Of a stretch of 19,967 nucleotides of DNA, positions 1-11,381 are shown piece after piece. Position 1 is the first letter of the stretch. Each line of letters begins with the position of its first letter. The stretch spans positions 1 to 19,967 of the forward strand of contig JASIJX010000301.1 of the NCBI GenBank assembly GCA_030049955.1, written 5' to 3'. Source of the stretch: Acidobacteriaceae bacterium. Its GTDB lineage: Bacteria > Acidobacteriota > Terriglobia > Terriglobales > Acidobacteriaceae. Under the pieces are notes generated by a model. That model did no database searches. It saw only the letters and a program-made list of their open reading frames with translations, and was not told where the DNA came from. Both the position numbers and the translations under genes were made by a program.

Positions 1-82
1 CCGAAGGGCCAGCTCAAATGATGTCAGCCGCTCCTTGTGTTTGCCGACGCCCTTGGTAAAAAAAAGCTTCTTCGGGACCATG
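1..82 (-). CDS. pdaD: Pyruvoyl-dependent arginine decarboxylase, N-terminal part (cut by window edge)
   Basis: Only the first 27 codons lie in the window. Read on the minus strand from ATG at 82, the protein begins [17 protein letters not shown] and continues [10 protein letters not shown]. This matches the conserved start of pyruvoyl-dependent arginine decarboxylases (PvlArgDC), which make agmatine from arginine for polyamine synthesis. Enzymes of this family cleave themselves at an internal serine to form the pyruvoyl group; that site is beyond the window. An in-frame TTG twelve bases upstream (94) has a GGAGGG ten bases before it, so the true start could be four residues earlier. The gene is divergent from the DUF4252 gene. 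The 252 bases between them show no other convincing gene. The family call rests on a short but very characteristic stretch. Confidence 0.8.
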
Positions 83-300
83 CTCTTGCCCAATTTCGAT
101 GTGCCCTCCGTGGGTTCAAAAGATGCCGGATTTTCCGTGTGAAGGTTCCCGCATGAGTCTATCGCATCCAGACCGGTGCGAACAGCGATTGCAGGGATTT
201 TTCCTTGTGATTTTACGATAACTGGCCCGGTCGGGGCGGCGCAGCGACTCCAGCGCTGTTTGTCTCCTGCCGGCAGCTACCGTGAATCGGCAGCCGGTGT

Positions 301-329
301 GAAACTTTTCTCTGCCCCGCGCGTTTAAC
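301..329 (+). promoter_or_regulatory. Possible promoter just before the DUF4252 start
   Basis: GAAACTT (301-307) followed by GTTTAAC (323-329) resembles an ECF-sigma type -35/-10 pair with about 16 bases between. It ends only five bases before the ATG at 335, and no Shine-Dalgarno sequence is visible. If real, the message would be nearly leaderless. This is pattern matching only. Confidence 0.2.
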
Positions 330-334
330 AGAAC

Positions 335-946
335 ATGAAAAGTGTGTGCGCCGCAGTGTTCGCACTGAGCGCGGTTGTAAGCGTAAATTTGGCCGGTGGC
401 TCTGCCCTGGCGCAGGCACAGCAGGATCCCCCACCTGCAGTAGCTCCGCCGGCGAGTGCGATCGTGCTGGACTGGGCGCCACCGGCGCTCGCGGCGCTGA
501 GCGCTCAGGCGGCAGCCAAATCCAGCTTCACGCTTGACCGGACGATGCTCACCGCAGCAGCCGGCCTTACCGGCGACTTGGATGATGCAACACGCCAGGC
601 TATTGCCAAACTGGACGGCGTGAGCGTGCACGTGCTGCGCTTTGCTGAAGAAGGGATGGCCGACCCCGCGCAGGTTGAATCCATCCGTCAGGCTTATCAC
701 CAGCGCGGATGGAAGCACATGGTGACCACCACCGGCGGTGAAAGCCCGCTGCACAATGCCACGACGGACGTGTGGGTAGCCATGGACGGAACGAACCTGC
801 GCGGCGCAGTAGTGCTCGTGGAGAGCCCTAAGTCCCTCACGCTGGCAACCGTGAAGGGCAACCTGAGCCCTGCCGATCTGCTTCACCTGCGCGGCCATTT
901 TGGCATTCCGCGCTTCGACGGCGACGGGCTCGCTGGCGGAAAATAG
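335..946 (+). CDS. Secreted DUF4252 family protein
   Basis: A 203-residue protein with a Sec signal peptide: basic start MKS, hydrophobic stretch about 4-20, likely cleavage after ALA at residue 26. A proline/alanine-rich linker follows. The mature domain shows the DUF4252 pattern: L-rule spacing around DLDDATRQAIAKLDGV, an aromatic F after the V-rich strand, W at RGWKHMV, the segment ESPKSLTLATVKGNL, and the ending LLHLRGHFGIP. The biochemical role of DUF4252 is unknown. In acidobacteria such genes are often found near ECF sigma/anti-sigma factors (family knowledge), but none is present here. The start was chosen because it gives a complete signal peptide; there is no obvious ribosome binding site. 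The next 233 bases, before icd, hold no supported gene. Confidence 0.75.
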   Translation: MKSVCAAVFALSAVVSVNLAGGSALAQAQQDPPPAVAPPASAIVLDWAPPALAALSAQAAAKSSFTLDRTMLTAAAGLTGDLDDATRQAIAKLDGVSVHVLRFAEEGMADPAQVESIRQAYHQRGWKHMVTTTGGESPLHNATTDVWVAMDGTNLRGAVVLVESPKSLTLATVKGNLSPADLLHLRGHFGIPRFDGDGLAGGK

Positions 947-1179
947 CTTGCCCACCGCATGGGTCAGCGTTCAGGCTGGCCCTCAACATGCCCATGCGTC
1001 TCCCTTCGTCTTCACCGGACACAGCGATTCGCCGCTCACCGCCGCAAATTTACAGCGCATCGGGCTCCCGGCAGACCGTTGCTCGAAGCACGCCACAGTG
1101 TGATCAGCCCGCGTTGCCACGCCCAAATTCAGGGTGTTAGCCTCTAATTTGGTCTTCCACTGAAAGGGCGCTCCCGAAC

Positions 1180-2580
1180 ATGCAGAGCACGTATAACGGG
1201 CTGGAACTGCCGAAAAACGGCCAGCCGATCGAATACCGGAACGGGCAATTCGAAGTTCCTGATCAACCCATCATTCCTTACATTGAAGGCGACGGCACGG
1301 GCCGTGATATCTGGAAGGCCTCGCAGCGGGTTTTTGACGCCGCCGTTGAAAAAGCCTACAAGGGCAAGCGCGCCATCCGCTGGTTTGAAGTCTTTGCCGG
1401 CGAAAAGGCTTATCAGCAATTCAACACCTGGCTGCCGGATGACACCGTCAGCGCGGCACGCGACCTGCGCGTCTCTATCAAAGGACCACTCACGACGCCC
1501 GTCGGCGGCGGCATCCGCTCGCTCAACGTCGCGCTTCGCCAGATTCTTGACCTCTATTCCTGCGTGCGCCCGGTGAAGTATTACCAGGGCGTGCCCAGCC
1601 CCGTGAAGCACCCCGAAAAGCTCGACATCGTGATCTTCCGAGAGAACACCGAAGACGTCTACGCGGGCGTGGAGTTCAAGGAAAGCTCAGAGGACGCGAA
1701 GCGGCTAATCAGCTTCATCAATGACGACCTCCTGTCCAAATCCAAGAAAAAAATTCGCGCCGATTCGGGCGTGGGCATCAAGCCCATCTCCATCTTCGGC
1801 ACCAAGCGGTTGGTGCGGGCAGCCATTAAGCATGCTCTTGAAACTGGCCGCAGAACAGTGACGCTGGTGCACAAAGGCAACATTCAGAAGTTCACCGAAG
1901 GCGCCTTCCGCGAGTGGGGCTATGAAGTCGCCACGCAGGAGTTTCGCGACCAAACGGTGACGGAGCGCGAGAGTTGGATTCTCGGCAACATGGAAGCGAA
2001 TCCCGGCCTAACCATCGAGCAGAATGCTGCGCTGATCGAGCCTGGCATGGACTACGCGCCGCAAAGCTTCCGCGAGTCGGTATGCGCCGAAGTGAAATCG
2101 GTTCTTGACGCGATTTGCCGCTCGCACGGAAACGGTGCATGGAAATCGAAAGTGATGGTCAACGACCGCATCGCTGACTCGATCTTCCAGCAGATCATCA
2201 TCCGGCCGTCAGATTACAGTGTGCTCGCCTCTCCAAACCTGAACGGCGACTACATCTCCGATGCAGCCGCGGCGCAGGTAGGCGGCCTGGGCATCGCACC
2301 CGGCGCCAACATCGGCGACGGTTACGCTGTCTTCGAGGCCACGCACGGCACCGCGCCCAAATACGCAGACAAGGACATGATCAACCCCGGCTCAGTCATT
2401 CTTTCTGGCGTGATGCTGCTCGACTTTATCGGCTGGAAGGAAGCTGCGCAGCTGATTGAAAGCTCGATGGAGAAGACCATTGTGCAGAAGTTCGTCACCT
2501 ATGACTTCGAGCGGCAAACCGCAGGCGCGACGAAGGTGGGTACTAGCGAATTTGCAACGCGAATCATTGGGAATATGTAG
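1180..2580 (+). CDS. icd: NADP-dependent isocitrate dehydrogenase
   Basis: Oxidative decarboxylation of isocitrate to 2-oxoglutarate in the TCA cycle (EC 1.1.1.42), cytoplasmic homodimer. The 466-residue protein has the substrate motif [13 protein letters not shown] with the regulatory-type serine at 114, Tyr160, Lys231 in LVHKGN, and metal ligands Asp356 and Asp360 in [12 protein letters not shown] specificity is indicated by Lys393-Tyr394 in GTAPKYA and Tyr440/Arg444 in TYDFER, the same set as E. coli Icd. It is about 50 residues longer than the E. coli enzyme. The extra length lies around residues 255-322, before the [10 protein letters not shown] segment; longer forms are known in other phyla. 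AAAGGG lies 12 bases before the ATG, a poor spacing. Another TCA gene, mdh, follows 103 bases downstream on the same strand, so co-transcription is plausible. Confidence 0.97.
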   Translation: MQSTYNGLELPKNGQPIEYRNGQFEVPDQPIIPYIEGDGTGRDIWKASQRVFDAAVEKAYKGKRAIRWFEVFAGEKAYQQFNTWLPDDTVSAARDLRVSIKGPLTTPVGGGIRSLNVALRQILDLYSCVRPVKYYQGVPSPVKHPEKLDIVIFRENTEDVYAGVEFKESSEDAKRLISFINDDLLSKSKKKIRADSGVGIKPISIFGTKRLVRAAIKHALETGRRTVTLVHKGNIQKFTEGAFREWGYEVATQEFRDQTVTERESWILGNMEANPGLTIEQNAALIEPGMDYAPQSFRESVCAEVKSVLDAICRSHGNGAWKSKVMVNDRIADSIFQQIIIRPSDYSVLASPNLNGDYISDAAAAQVGGLGIAPGANIGDGYAVFEATHGTAPKYADKDMINPGSVILSGVMLLDFIGWKEAAQLIESSMEKTIVQKFVTYDFERQTAGATKVGTSEFATRIIGNM

Positions 2581-2584
2581 CGGG

Positions 2585-2631
2585 GTCGGCGGCGTTAGCC
2601 GCGCTTCGCGCGTTGTTGGCGGCGGTAGCCG
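2585..2631 (+). repeat. Two imperfect 17-bp direct repeats between icd and mdh
   Basis: GTCGGCGGCGTTAGCCG (2585-2601) recurs 30 bases later as GTTGGCGGCGGTAGCCG (2615-2631), 15 of 17 identical. Each copy can fold on itself (CGGC...GCCG). A CGCTAA-containing motif is then repeated at 2635-2656. The block fills most of the 103-base gap before the mdh ribosome binding site. Its function is unknown; it could be an RNA hairpin segment separating the two coding regions. Confidence 0.5.
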
Positions 2632-2650
2632 ACTCCGCTAACAGCGCTAA

Positions 2651-3610
<960 letters not shown>

Positions 3611-3634
3611 GTTTATTTCGCCCCGGGAAACAGA

Positions 3635-3660
3635 AAGCTCCAGGCTCAAACCTGGGGCTT
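3635..3660. terminator. Hairpin terminator between convergent mdh and phoU
   Basis: AAGCTCCAGG (3635-3644) pairs with CCTGGGGCTT (3651-3660) over 10 bp with one G-T pair, around a six-base loop. On the plus strand it is followed by a T-rich but interrupted stretch (CATTTCACTTTTC). On the minus strand it is followed by TCTGTTTCC. The position between convergent genes fits a bidirectional terminator. Confidence 0.65.
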
Positions 3661-3678
3661 CCGCATTTCACTTTTCAG

Positions 3679-3709
3679 AGCTGGAAGCTAGGAGCTAGCT
3701 GCTAAAGCT
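3679..3709 (+). repeat. Short AGCT-containing tandem repeat
   Basis: AGCT occurs at 3679, 3686, 3693, 3697 and 3706; the first three copies have a 7-base period (unit AGCTGGA/AGCTAGG/AGCTAGC). It lies between the mdh terminator and the end of phoU. No coding content is seen. Confidence 0.5.
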
Positions 3710-3714
3710 GTCGT

Positions 3715-4386
3715 TCAATCCATCGACATGCTCAACTGGTGCCGCACATCGGCGCCGCGGATCCAGAAGATCACGTCGGTCGCAATGTTCGAGCAGTGAT
3801 CGGCAATGCGTTCGAGATTTTTGGCCACCAGGATCCCATTCATCGCCTGGCGCGTGTACCTCGGCTTCTCCTGGATCACGCGCAGCAAATCCGCGTGCGC
3901 GCGGCGGTTCATGCGGTCGATCTCGTCATCCATGTCGCGAATGGAATCGGCCAGCCGCGCATCGCCTTCAAGCAGCGCCTGCACAGCGGAGCGGATCATG
4001 TGCCCTGCATACTCGCCCATGGCGGCAAAATCCACCGGCATCTCCACCGTCTCTTCTCCAAGGACCTCCTTGGTGCGCCGGACGATGCTCATGGACTGAT
4101 CACCGATGCGCTCCAGATCGCCGTTGATCTTGATCACGGCCAGAATGAAGCGCAAATCGATGGCCATCGGCTGCTCCTTGGCCAGCAGTTCGTAAGCCAT
4201 CTCATCCAGCTCGCGCTGTGCCGTATCGATGGCGCGCTCGTTCTGCTTGACGAACTTGCACAGGCCCTTGTCGCGGCGCAGATAGGCCTCAAGCGCTGAG
4301 TCGACCGACTGCTGCGCCAAGGCGGCCATCGCCAGGAGCTTGTCCTTGAGCTCGGCAAGCTGCTGCTGAAAGTGAATCCGGGGCAC
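3715..4386 (-). CDS. phoU: PhoU phosphate-signalling protein
   Basis: PhoU links the PstSCAB phosphate transporter to the PhoR/PhoB system and keeps the Pho regulon off when phosphate is plentiful. The 223-residue, all-helical protein has the expected two repeated three-helix bundles, each with the metal-binding ExxxD-type motif: NGDLERIGD at about 88-96 and KNLERIADHCSNI near 190-202. Length is typical. The start is a GTG at 4386, preceded by AAGGAA at a suitable distance. No pst or pho genes are in the window. The MFS gene lies upstream on the same strand, 145 bases away; that gap shows no obvious gene or terminator. Confidence 0.95.
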   Translation of the reverse strand: MPRIHFQQQLAELKDKLLAMAALAQQSVDSALEAYLRRDKGLCKFVKQNERAIDTAQRELDEMAYELLAKEQPMAIDLRFILAVIKINGDLERIGDQSMSIVRRTKEVLGEETVEMPVDFAAMGEYAGHMIRSAVQALLEGDARLADSIRDMDDEIDRMNRRAHADLLRVIQEKPRYTRQAMNGILVAKNLERIADHCSNIATDVIFWIRGADVRHQLSMSMD

Positions 4387-4531
4387 CGTTTGTTCCTTAT
4401 TCCAAAATCATTGTGCAATTTCGATGTTACAGGGAAAGAAATTTGCTTGGGCGCATCACGAAGGTCATCCCCTGCAAATCCGATGGCATATAGACGCGCC
4501 AGAACCGGCAAGGGATGCCTAAAGCCAGATC

Positions 4532-5865
4532 TCATGAGGCAGATTGAGCGAGCTCGATGCGACCGAGCAGGAAGATGTAACCTAAGATGCCGATGACGAG
4601 ATAGATCGTGGGGATGACAAACGCCCACATATAAGAGTGCTGCGTCTGGACGACGTAGCCAGTAATAATCGGCGCGGCAATGCCCGAGATCTGGCCCGAG
4701 AAGTTGATGATGCCGCCAACCTTGCCCACATTGCGCCGCGTGGCAATGAAGGAAGGAATCGACCAGAGGATAGGCGCCGCGGCAGAAAGACCGCCGATGG
4801 AGAGACTGATCCAGACGAGAGCGCGACCGGGCGTGTGCGCATGGGCGGCGCCAAAGATGCCGAGGCCGAATGCGGTGCCGCAAATCAGCACCGTGCGCCG
4901 CACGCGGTCCCCGTTGGCGCCGCAGCGAACGAGAAAATCTACCATCCAGCCGCCCACAGCCAGATCGGTAATTGTGGCGATGATCCAGGGCACGCTGGTG
5001 TAGAGAAACGAGTGCAGCAGATCGATGTGAAGCGCAGAGGAAAGATACGTGGGCAGCCAAGTTAGAAGCAGGTAGAAAACGTAGTTGTATGCGCCAAAGC
5101 CGAGCACCACGCCAATCACTTTGCGTTGCCTGACCATCGAGAGCAGCGGGATCTCAGGAGCGTTCGCGAGAGCTGCGGAATCGCGCTCCTTTTCGTCACG
5201 TTCGATGTACTCGCGCTCGGCATCGGTAAGGCCGGGGTCCTCGTCTGGTTCGCGATAAATCGCCCAGAAGGCAAGGAAATAGCCCAGGCTGATAAGGCCA
5301 GTCAGGGCGAAGCTCCAGCGCCACCCGAACTCGATCAGTACCACGCCCATGAGCGGAACGCCGATGACGGAGGAAAACTTTGCGGCCGCGTCAAAGAGCG
5401 CCGTGGCAAAGCTGCGCTCTTCAGGCGGAAACCATGCGCCGATCGCCTTTGCGTTTCCCGGAAACGTCGGCGCTTCGCCGATTCCGAGCAGGAACCGCGC
5501 GCCAAACAGACCGCTGAGGGTCGGCGTGACGGCGCCCGCGAATGAAGCGCAGCTCCACAAGAAACTTCCGATGCGGCCAACGCGGCGCACGCCAAGCTTA
5601 TCGAGGATGACGCCGATGGGGAGCTGCAGGAAAGCATAAGTAAAGTTGTAAGCGCTAGACAGGTAGCCAAAGACCACGCTGGAAATGCCGAAAGCGGCAA
5701 AGAGCGCGTCGTGCGAAACCGACAGGTTCACGCGGTCGAAGTAGTTGATGAGCACCCCAACGCCGAGCAGGCTGGCAATGCGCCAGCGGCGGCGTGGCAG
5801 GGTCTTCTGTTGCGTTCGCACAAGCGTCGTCACGCTTTCCCTCTGCGAGTTGTTCGTTGGCGTGT

Positions 5866-5869
<4 letters not shown>
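4532..5869 (-). CDS. MFS transporter, anion:cation symporter (ACS) family, probable sugar-acid uptake
   Basis: An inner-membrane protein of 445 residues with 12 predicted hydrophobic segments and a hydrophilic central loop (about 195-245, rich in D/E/R). The sequence [12 protein letters not shown] (41-52), with Asp45-Arg46 in the first helix, and [20 protein letters not shown] are hallmarks of the ACS family, which includes the galactonate, glucarate and hexuronate transporters of E. coli. The MFS loop motif [11 protein letters not shown] is at 86-96. The GTG start overlaps the stop of the dehydratase gene (GTGA, 5866-5869), so translation is coupled; GGAG lies eight bases upstream. The partner enzyme suggests D-xylonate or a similar aldonate as substrate. 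The exact substrate cannot be read from the sequence. Confidence 0.9.
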
Positions 5870-7839
<1,970 letters not shown>

Positions 7840-7883
7840 GCAGCGTGCGACTGCCAATTGAGCCGCGATGGGTTTGCGGGTTG

Positions 7884-7891
7884 ATTGTATA
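7884..7891 (-). promoter_or_regulatory. Possible -10 box of the dehydratase/transporter operon
   Basis: The minus strand reads TATACAAT here, close to the bacterial -10 consensus. Transcription would start near 7877, giving a leader of about 38 bases before GTG 7839. The -35 region is weak. It lies inside the extended open frame, which argues against a start at 7932. Confidence 0.4.
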
Positions 7892-7945
7892 GGAGCGCGA
7901 AGATTCGAGCGAGGTGCGCTGATCAACAGCATGCACGACAGAAAA

Positions 7946-7973
7946 TTGACAAGCCGAGAGTAACGGATTTAGC
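7946..7973 (+). promoter_or_regulatory. Possible promoter of the Tat-protein gene cluster
   Basis: A perfect -35 hexamer TTGACA (7946-7951) is followed after 16 bases by TTTAGC (7968-7973), a weak -10. A leader of roughly 110 bases would precede the ATG at 8092. It sits in the 252-base divergent region 7840-8091, which holds no gene. Confidence 0.35.
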
Positions 7974-8091
7974 GTTTGGTCGGACCACTGCAAGCCTTTT
8001 TCGAGTCAGCCAACCGCGCTGCAACCAGAAACGCGCGAGCGCTGGACATTGTCATGGCGGCGGCAGCCCCATTGCTACCGAAAGGACTTCT

Positions 8092-9063
8092 ATGAAGCAG
8101 ATTTCGCGACGCAATTTTCTTATTGCCGCAGCTGCGGCCGGCGCGGCACTGCCGATGCGGGCCTGGGCGGCGCGGCTCCGGTCCGATTTTCATGTGTCGG
8201 TGATCAACGATGAGATTTCGCCGGATTTCGATCACGCCTGCTCGGTGGCTGCCAACGACTTCGGCATGAACTGGATTGAACTGCGGTCGATGTGGGGTAA
8301 AAACATCACTGATCTGAACGACACCGAAGTCGCTGAGGCAAAAAAGATCCTGGCTCGCTACAACCTGCGCGTCACAGACATCGCCAGCCCGCTCTTCAAG
8401 ACTGACTGGCCGGGCGCGCCAAAATCAGCGTACGGAAAAAAGGGCGATACCTTTGGCATGGCTGATGCGACATTCAAGCAACAGGACGAGTTGCTGGAGC
8501 GATCGATCGCGCTGGCCAAACAGTTCGGCACCGGCAAAGTGCGCTGCTTCGACTTCTGGCGCATCGATGATCAGGCCCCCTATCGCGCAGCCATCGATCA
8601 AAAGTTGCGAGAGGCAGCCGAAAAGGCAAGCCGCTCCGGAGTGCTGCTGGTTCTCGAAAACGAATTCGAGTGCAACACGGCAACCGGCCGCGAAGCAGCA
8701 CGGACGCTGAACGCCATCAAAACGCCGCACCTGGCGCTCAATTGGGACCCGGCAAATGCGGTGATGCGCGGCGAACTCGATGCATTTCCGGCCGGCTGGG
8801 CCCTTCTGCCTAAAAACCGCATCCACCACTGCCACTGCAAAAACGTCGAGAAGAACGCGCAAGGCAAGCTCGTCTGGGCGCCGGTAGGCCGCGGATACAT
8901 CGACTGGACGGCTCAGTTCCGCGCACTTAAGCAGGCCGGCTATCACGAGGCCGTGAGTCTGGAGACGCACTGGCGCAGCGGCACCGCGGAGCAATCCTCG
9001 CGCGTAAGCTGGGCGGGAATGAAAGAGGCGCTGGAAAAGGCCTCCGCACTGCAAACTGCATAA
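8092..9063 (+). CDS. Tat-exported TIM-barrel protein, sugar isomerase/epimerase-like (AP_endonuc_2 fold)
   Basis: A 323-residue protein beginning with a twin-arginine signal, SRRNFL at 5-10, then an alanine-rich hydrophobic stretch and AWA at 24-26. The mature part looks like the xylose-isomerase-like TIM-barrel family. Candidate metal ligands at strand ends are Glu189 (LVLENE), Asp219 (LNWDP), His246/His248 (IHHCHCK) and Glu291 (SLETHW). Members act as isomerases, epimerases, dehydratases or 3-keto-glycoside lyases, so the substrate is open. The ATG at 8092 was chosen because AAAGGA lies five to six bases before it and it gives a complete Tat signal; the open frame extends further upstream without support. 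The Gfo/Idh/MocA gene follows after 45 bases. Confidence 0.85.
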   Translation: MKQISRRNFLIAAAAAGAALPMRAWAARLRSDFHVSVINDEISPDFDHACSVAANDFGMNWIELRSMWGKNITDLNDTEVAEAKKILARYNLRVTDIASPLFKTDWPGAPKSAYGKKGDTFGMADATFKQQDELLERSIALAKQFGTGKVRCFDFWRIDDQAPYRAAIDQKLREAAEKASRSGVLLVLENEFECNTATGREAARTLNAIKTPHLALNWDPANAVMRGELDAFPAGWALLPKNRIHHCHCKNVEKNAQGKLVWAPVGRGYIDWTAQFRALKQAGYHEAVSLETHWRSGTAEQSSRVSWAGMKEALEKASALQTA

Positions 9064-9108
9064 GCCCCAACGCGTTCCTAACATTTTTACCTTCATCGGA
9101 GAACAACA

Positions 9109-10428
9109 ATGGTGACTCGGCGTGAATTTCTTGACACGCTCGCGGTGGGCGCGGCGGGGCTGGCGATTGGATCGACGGCGAAAAGCTACGGGCAGATCAT
9201 GGGAGCGAACGACCGGCTGAACTTCGCCATCATCGGCCTCAACAGCCGCGGCTATGCGCACCTTTCCGCGCTCAAGGCCAATGCGGAAAAAAGCCGCGTG
9301 GCATACGTCTGCGATGTGGAGTCCAACATTTTGGCAAAATTCGCGGTCGAAGCCGAGCGCGAGCTGGGCTACGCGCCCAAAAACGAGCGCGACTTCCGGA
9401 ACATTCTCGCGATGAAGGAAATCGACGCGGTCTCCATCGCCACGCCCGACCACTGGCACGCGCCCCTAGCCATCCGTGCGCTCGAGGCGGGCAAGCACGT
9501 CTACGTCGAAAAGCCCTGCAGCCATAACCCAGCCGAGGGCGCAATGCTGGTGGCTGCGCAGCAGAAATACGGCAAGCTGGTGCAGATGGGCACGCAACAG
9601 CGTTCGTCGCCGCACACCATCGAGATTGTCGACAAGATTCACAACGGCCTCATCGGACGTGCGTACTTTGCCAAAGCCTGGTACAGCAACACGCGCAAGT
9701 CCATTGGCGAGGGCAAACCGGTGCCTGTGCCGGCCTCGCTCGACTGGGACCTGTGGCAAGGCCCAGCTCCGCGGCGCGAATACACCTCGAACATCCAGCC
9801 CTACAACTGGCATTGGTTCTGGATCTATGGGACCGGCGAGACACTGAATAACGGCACGCATGAAGTAGACGTGTGCCGCTGGGCGCTCGATGCAGGCTAT
9901 CCCCGGTCCATCACCGCTTCTGGCGGCCGCTACCACTACAAGGACGACTGGCAGTTCTACGACACCCTCGTCACAAGCTACGAGTACGAGGACAAAACGA
10001 TCTCCTGGGAAGGCAAGTGCTGCAACGGGATGAAGCTCTATGGCCGCGATCGCGGCTCGGTGATCTCGGGAACCACCGGCTCAGTGCTGGTCGATCGCGG
10101 CGGTTATGAGATCTACGATCTGAAGGGCAACAAGACCGCCGAGTACAAAACCGGTAAGGAGACCTCGTCCTCAGACCTGGTGGGCCGCGACTCGATGACC
10201 GACGCGCACTTCGGCAATTTCATCGACGGCATTCAAACCGGCGCAAAGCTCCACGCACCCATTGAAGTGGGCAACGTGGCGGTGACCATGCTGCAGCTCT
10301 CGAATGTGGCCTGGAAGTGCAACCGCGAGTTGCGTCTTGACCAGACGGACGGCAAGATCGTCGGTAACCCGGAAGCTATGAAAATGTGGGGACGCCAGTA
10401 CGAACCAGGCTGGGAGCCGAAGGTGTAG
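9109..10428 (+). CDS. Tat-exported Gfo/Idh/MocA family oxidoreductase
   Basis: A 439-residue NAD(P)-dependent sugar oxidoreductase. The N-terminus MVTRREFLDTLAVGAAGL is a twin-arginine signal. The nucleotide-binding turn is GLNSRG (43-48), with Asp69 (CDV) at the end of the second strand. The family motif EKP is at 134-136, its Lys being the usual catalytic residue, and GTHEVDVCRW carries the conserved His and Asp of the C-terminal domain. Enzymes of this family oxidise or reduce a sugar hydroxyl. Zymomonas glucose-fructose oxidoreductase shows that a member can be exported by Tat with its cofactor bound. GGAG lies eight bases before the ATG. It sits between two Tat-exported TIM-barrel genes, in a probable operon. 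Confidence 0.9.
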   Translation: MVTRREFLDTLAVGAAGLAIGSTAKSYGQIMGANDRLNFAIIGLNSRGYAHLSALKANAEKSRVAYVCDVESNILAKFAVEAERELGYAPKNERDFRNILAMKEIDAVSIATPDHWHAPLAIRALEAGKHVYVEKPCSHNPAEGAMLVAAQQKYGKLVQMGTQQRSSPHTIEIVDKIHNGLIGRAYFAKAWYSNTRKSIGEGKPVPVPASLDWDLWQGPAPRREYTSNIQPYNWHWFWIYGTGETLNNGTHEVDVCRWALDAGYPRSITASGGRYHYKDDWQFYDTLVTSYEYEDKTISWEGKCCNGMKLYGRDRGSVISGTTGSVLVDRGGYEIYDLKGNKTAEYKTGKETSSSDLVGRDSMTDAHFGNFIDGIQTGAKLHAPIEVGNVAVTMLQLSNVAWKCNRELRLDQTDGKIVGNPEAMKMWGRQYEPGWEPKV

Positions 10429-10455
10429 AACGAGCTTCGAAGAAAGGTTGCGAGC

Positions 10456-11328
10456 ATGAGCACTCTATTCTCACGTCGTAGTTTTTTGCAATCGGGCGCG
10501 CTGGCTGCAGCCGGCGCAGCGGTCTTGAACGCACACTCTGCCTCCGCAGAAGCGGTTGCGGAAACCGGCAAGCCATCGCCCATCCGCCTTGGTCTCGCAA
10601 GCTACACCTTCCGCAACTTCACGCGTGCTCAACTGATCGCATTCATGAAGCAACTGAATGTGAGCGACCTGAATGCGAAGGACGTGAAGGACCACTTGCC
10701 CAGTGATCCTGCAGGCGAAGCGCAGGCGCTTGCCGATTACGCCGCGGCCGGCATCCGGCTCCACGCTGCAGGCGCCATTTACTTCAAGGACGACGATGAA
10801 GATATCCGCGCCAAGTTCGAGTATGCAAAGCGCGCCAACATTCCCGTCATCGTCGCCGGTGATCCCACGCCGGCCATGCTCCCGCGCATCGAAAAGGCCG
10901 TGCAGCAATACGACATCCGCGTGGCCATCCACAATCACGGGCCGGAAGACAAGTACTTCCCTTCCCCGTTCGACGTGCTGAAGGCCGTCCACGGGATGGA
11001 TCCGCGCATCGGCTGCTGCATCGATGTTGGCCACGCAGCGCGCGCGGGTGCAAACCTTGTGGATGCAATCCACGCCGCCGGTCCGCGGCTCTATAACCTG
11101 CACGTGAAGGACCTCACCAGCTTCCAGGACAAGGCCAGCCAGGTAGCCGTAGGCGACGGCATTCTTCCCTTCCGCGAAATCTTCGAAGCGCTGATCGCCG
11201 TCCGCTACCCGGGATTCGTCGATCTCGAGTACGAAGTGCATCCCGACGACCCAATGCCCGGCGTGATTGCCAGCTATGCGTACATGCGCGGCATGCTCAC
11301 CGGCGCAGGCTATCTTTGCCGCGCATAG
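10456..11328 (+). CDS. Second Tat-exported TIM-barrel protein, sugar isomerase/epimerase-like
   Basis: A 290-residue protein with a twin-arginine signal (SRRSFLQSG at 6-14, hydrophobic to about 27, SASA cleavage region 28-31). The mature domain is the AP_endonuc_2/xylose-isomerase-like fold. The usual first Glu ligand is replaced by a VAIHNHGPED segment (156-165). Asp190 (CIDVGH), His216 (NLHVKD) and Glu258/Glu260 (DLEYE) remain. It starts 27 bases after the oxidoreductase stop, with AAAGG ten bases before the ATG. It differs strongly from the first TIM-barrel gene, so the pair is not a recent duplication. A role with the oxidoreductase in sugar or glycoside conversion is inferred from the neighbourhood only. 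Confidence 0.85.
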   Translation: MSTLFSRRSFLQSGALAAAGAAVLNAHSASAEAVAETGKPSPIRLGLASYTFRNFTRAQLIAFMKQLNVSDLNAKDVKDHLPSDPAGEAQALADYAAAGIRLHAAGAIYFKDDDEDIRAKFEYAKRANIPVIVAGDPTPAMLPRIEKAVQQYDIRVAIHNHGPEDKYFPSPFDVLKAVHGMDPRIGCCIDVGHAARAGANLVDAIHAAGPRLYNLHVKDLTSFQDKASQVAVGDGILPFREIFEALIAVRYPGFVDLEYEVHPDDPMPGVIASYAYMRGMLTGAGYLCRA

Positions 11329-11376
11329 ACAGCCGCTAAACGTAGACAGCCGCTGAATATAGTCCGCCGCTGAAAG
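11326..11376 (+). repeat. Three 17-bp tandem repeats starting at the stop codon
   Basis: Units TAGACAGCCGCTAAACG (11326-11342), TAGACAGCCGCTGAATA (11343-11359) and TAGTCCGCCGCTGAAAG (11360-11376) follow each other without spacing. The first begins with the TAG stop of the TIM-barrel gene. Function unknown; replication slippage is the simplest origin. Confidence 0.6.
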
Positions 11377-11381
11377 CCAGA

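Noticed and set aside
116..955. 279-codon open frame on the minus strand opposite the DUF4252 gene
   Set aside because: Composition is Arg/His/Cys-rich with no recognisable domain; the plus-strand frame has a signal peptide and a known family pattern.
1114..1143. TTGCCA...TAGCCT as an icd promoter
   Set aside because: The -10 match is poor and spacing is 18; not strong enough to list.
7840..7932. N-terminal extension of the dehydratase to ATG 7932
   Set aside because: It adds 31 residues with no match in YjhG/YagF and runs over a -10-like box; kept only as an alternative.
7885..8091. Upstream extension of the first Tat TIM-barrel gene
   Set aside because: The extension would hide the Tat signal behind 69 unrelated residues, and a ribosome binding site stands just before ATG 8092.
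8425..9459. 344-codon minus-strand frame spanning two Tat genes
   Set aside because: Long only because of high GC at third positions; no family signal, and both plus-strand genes are intact.
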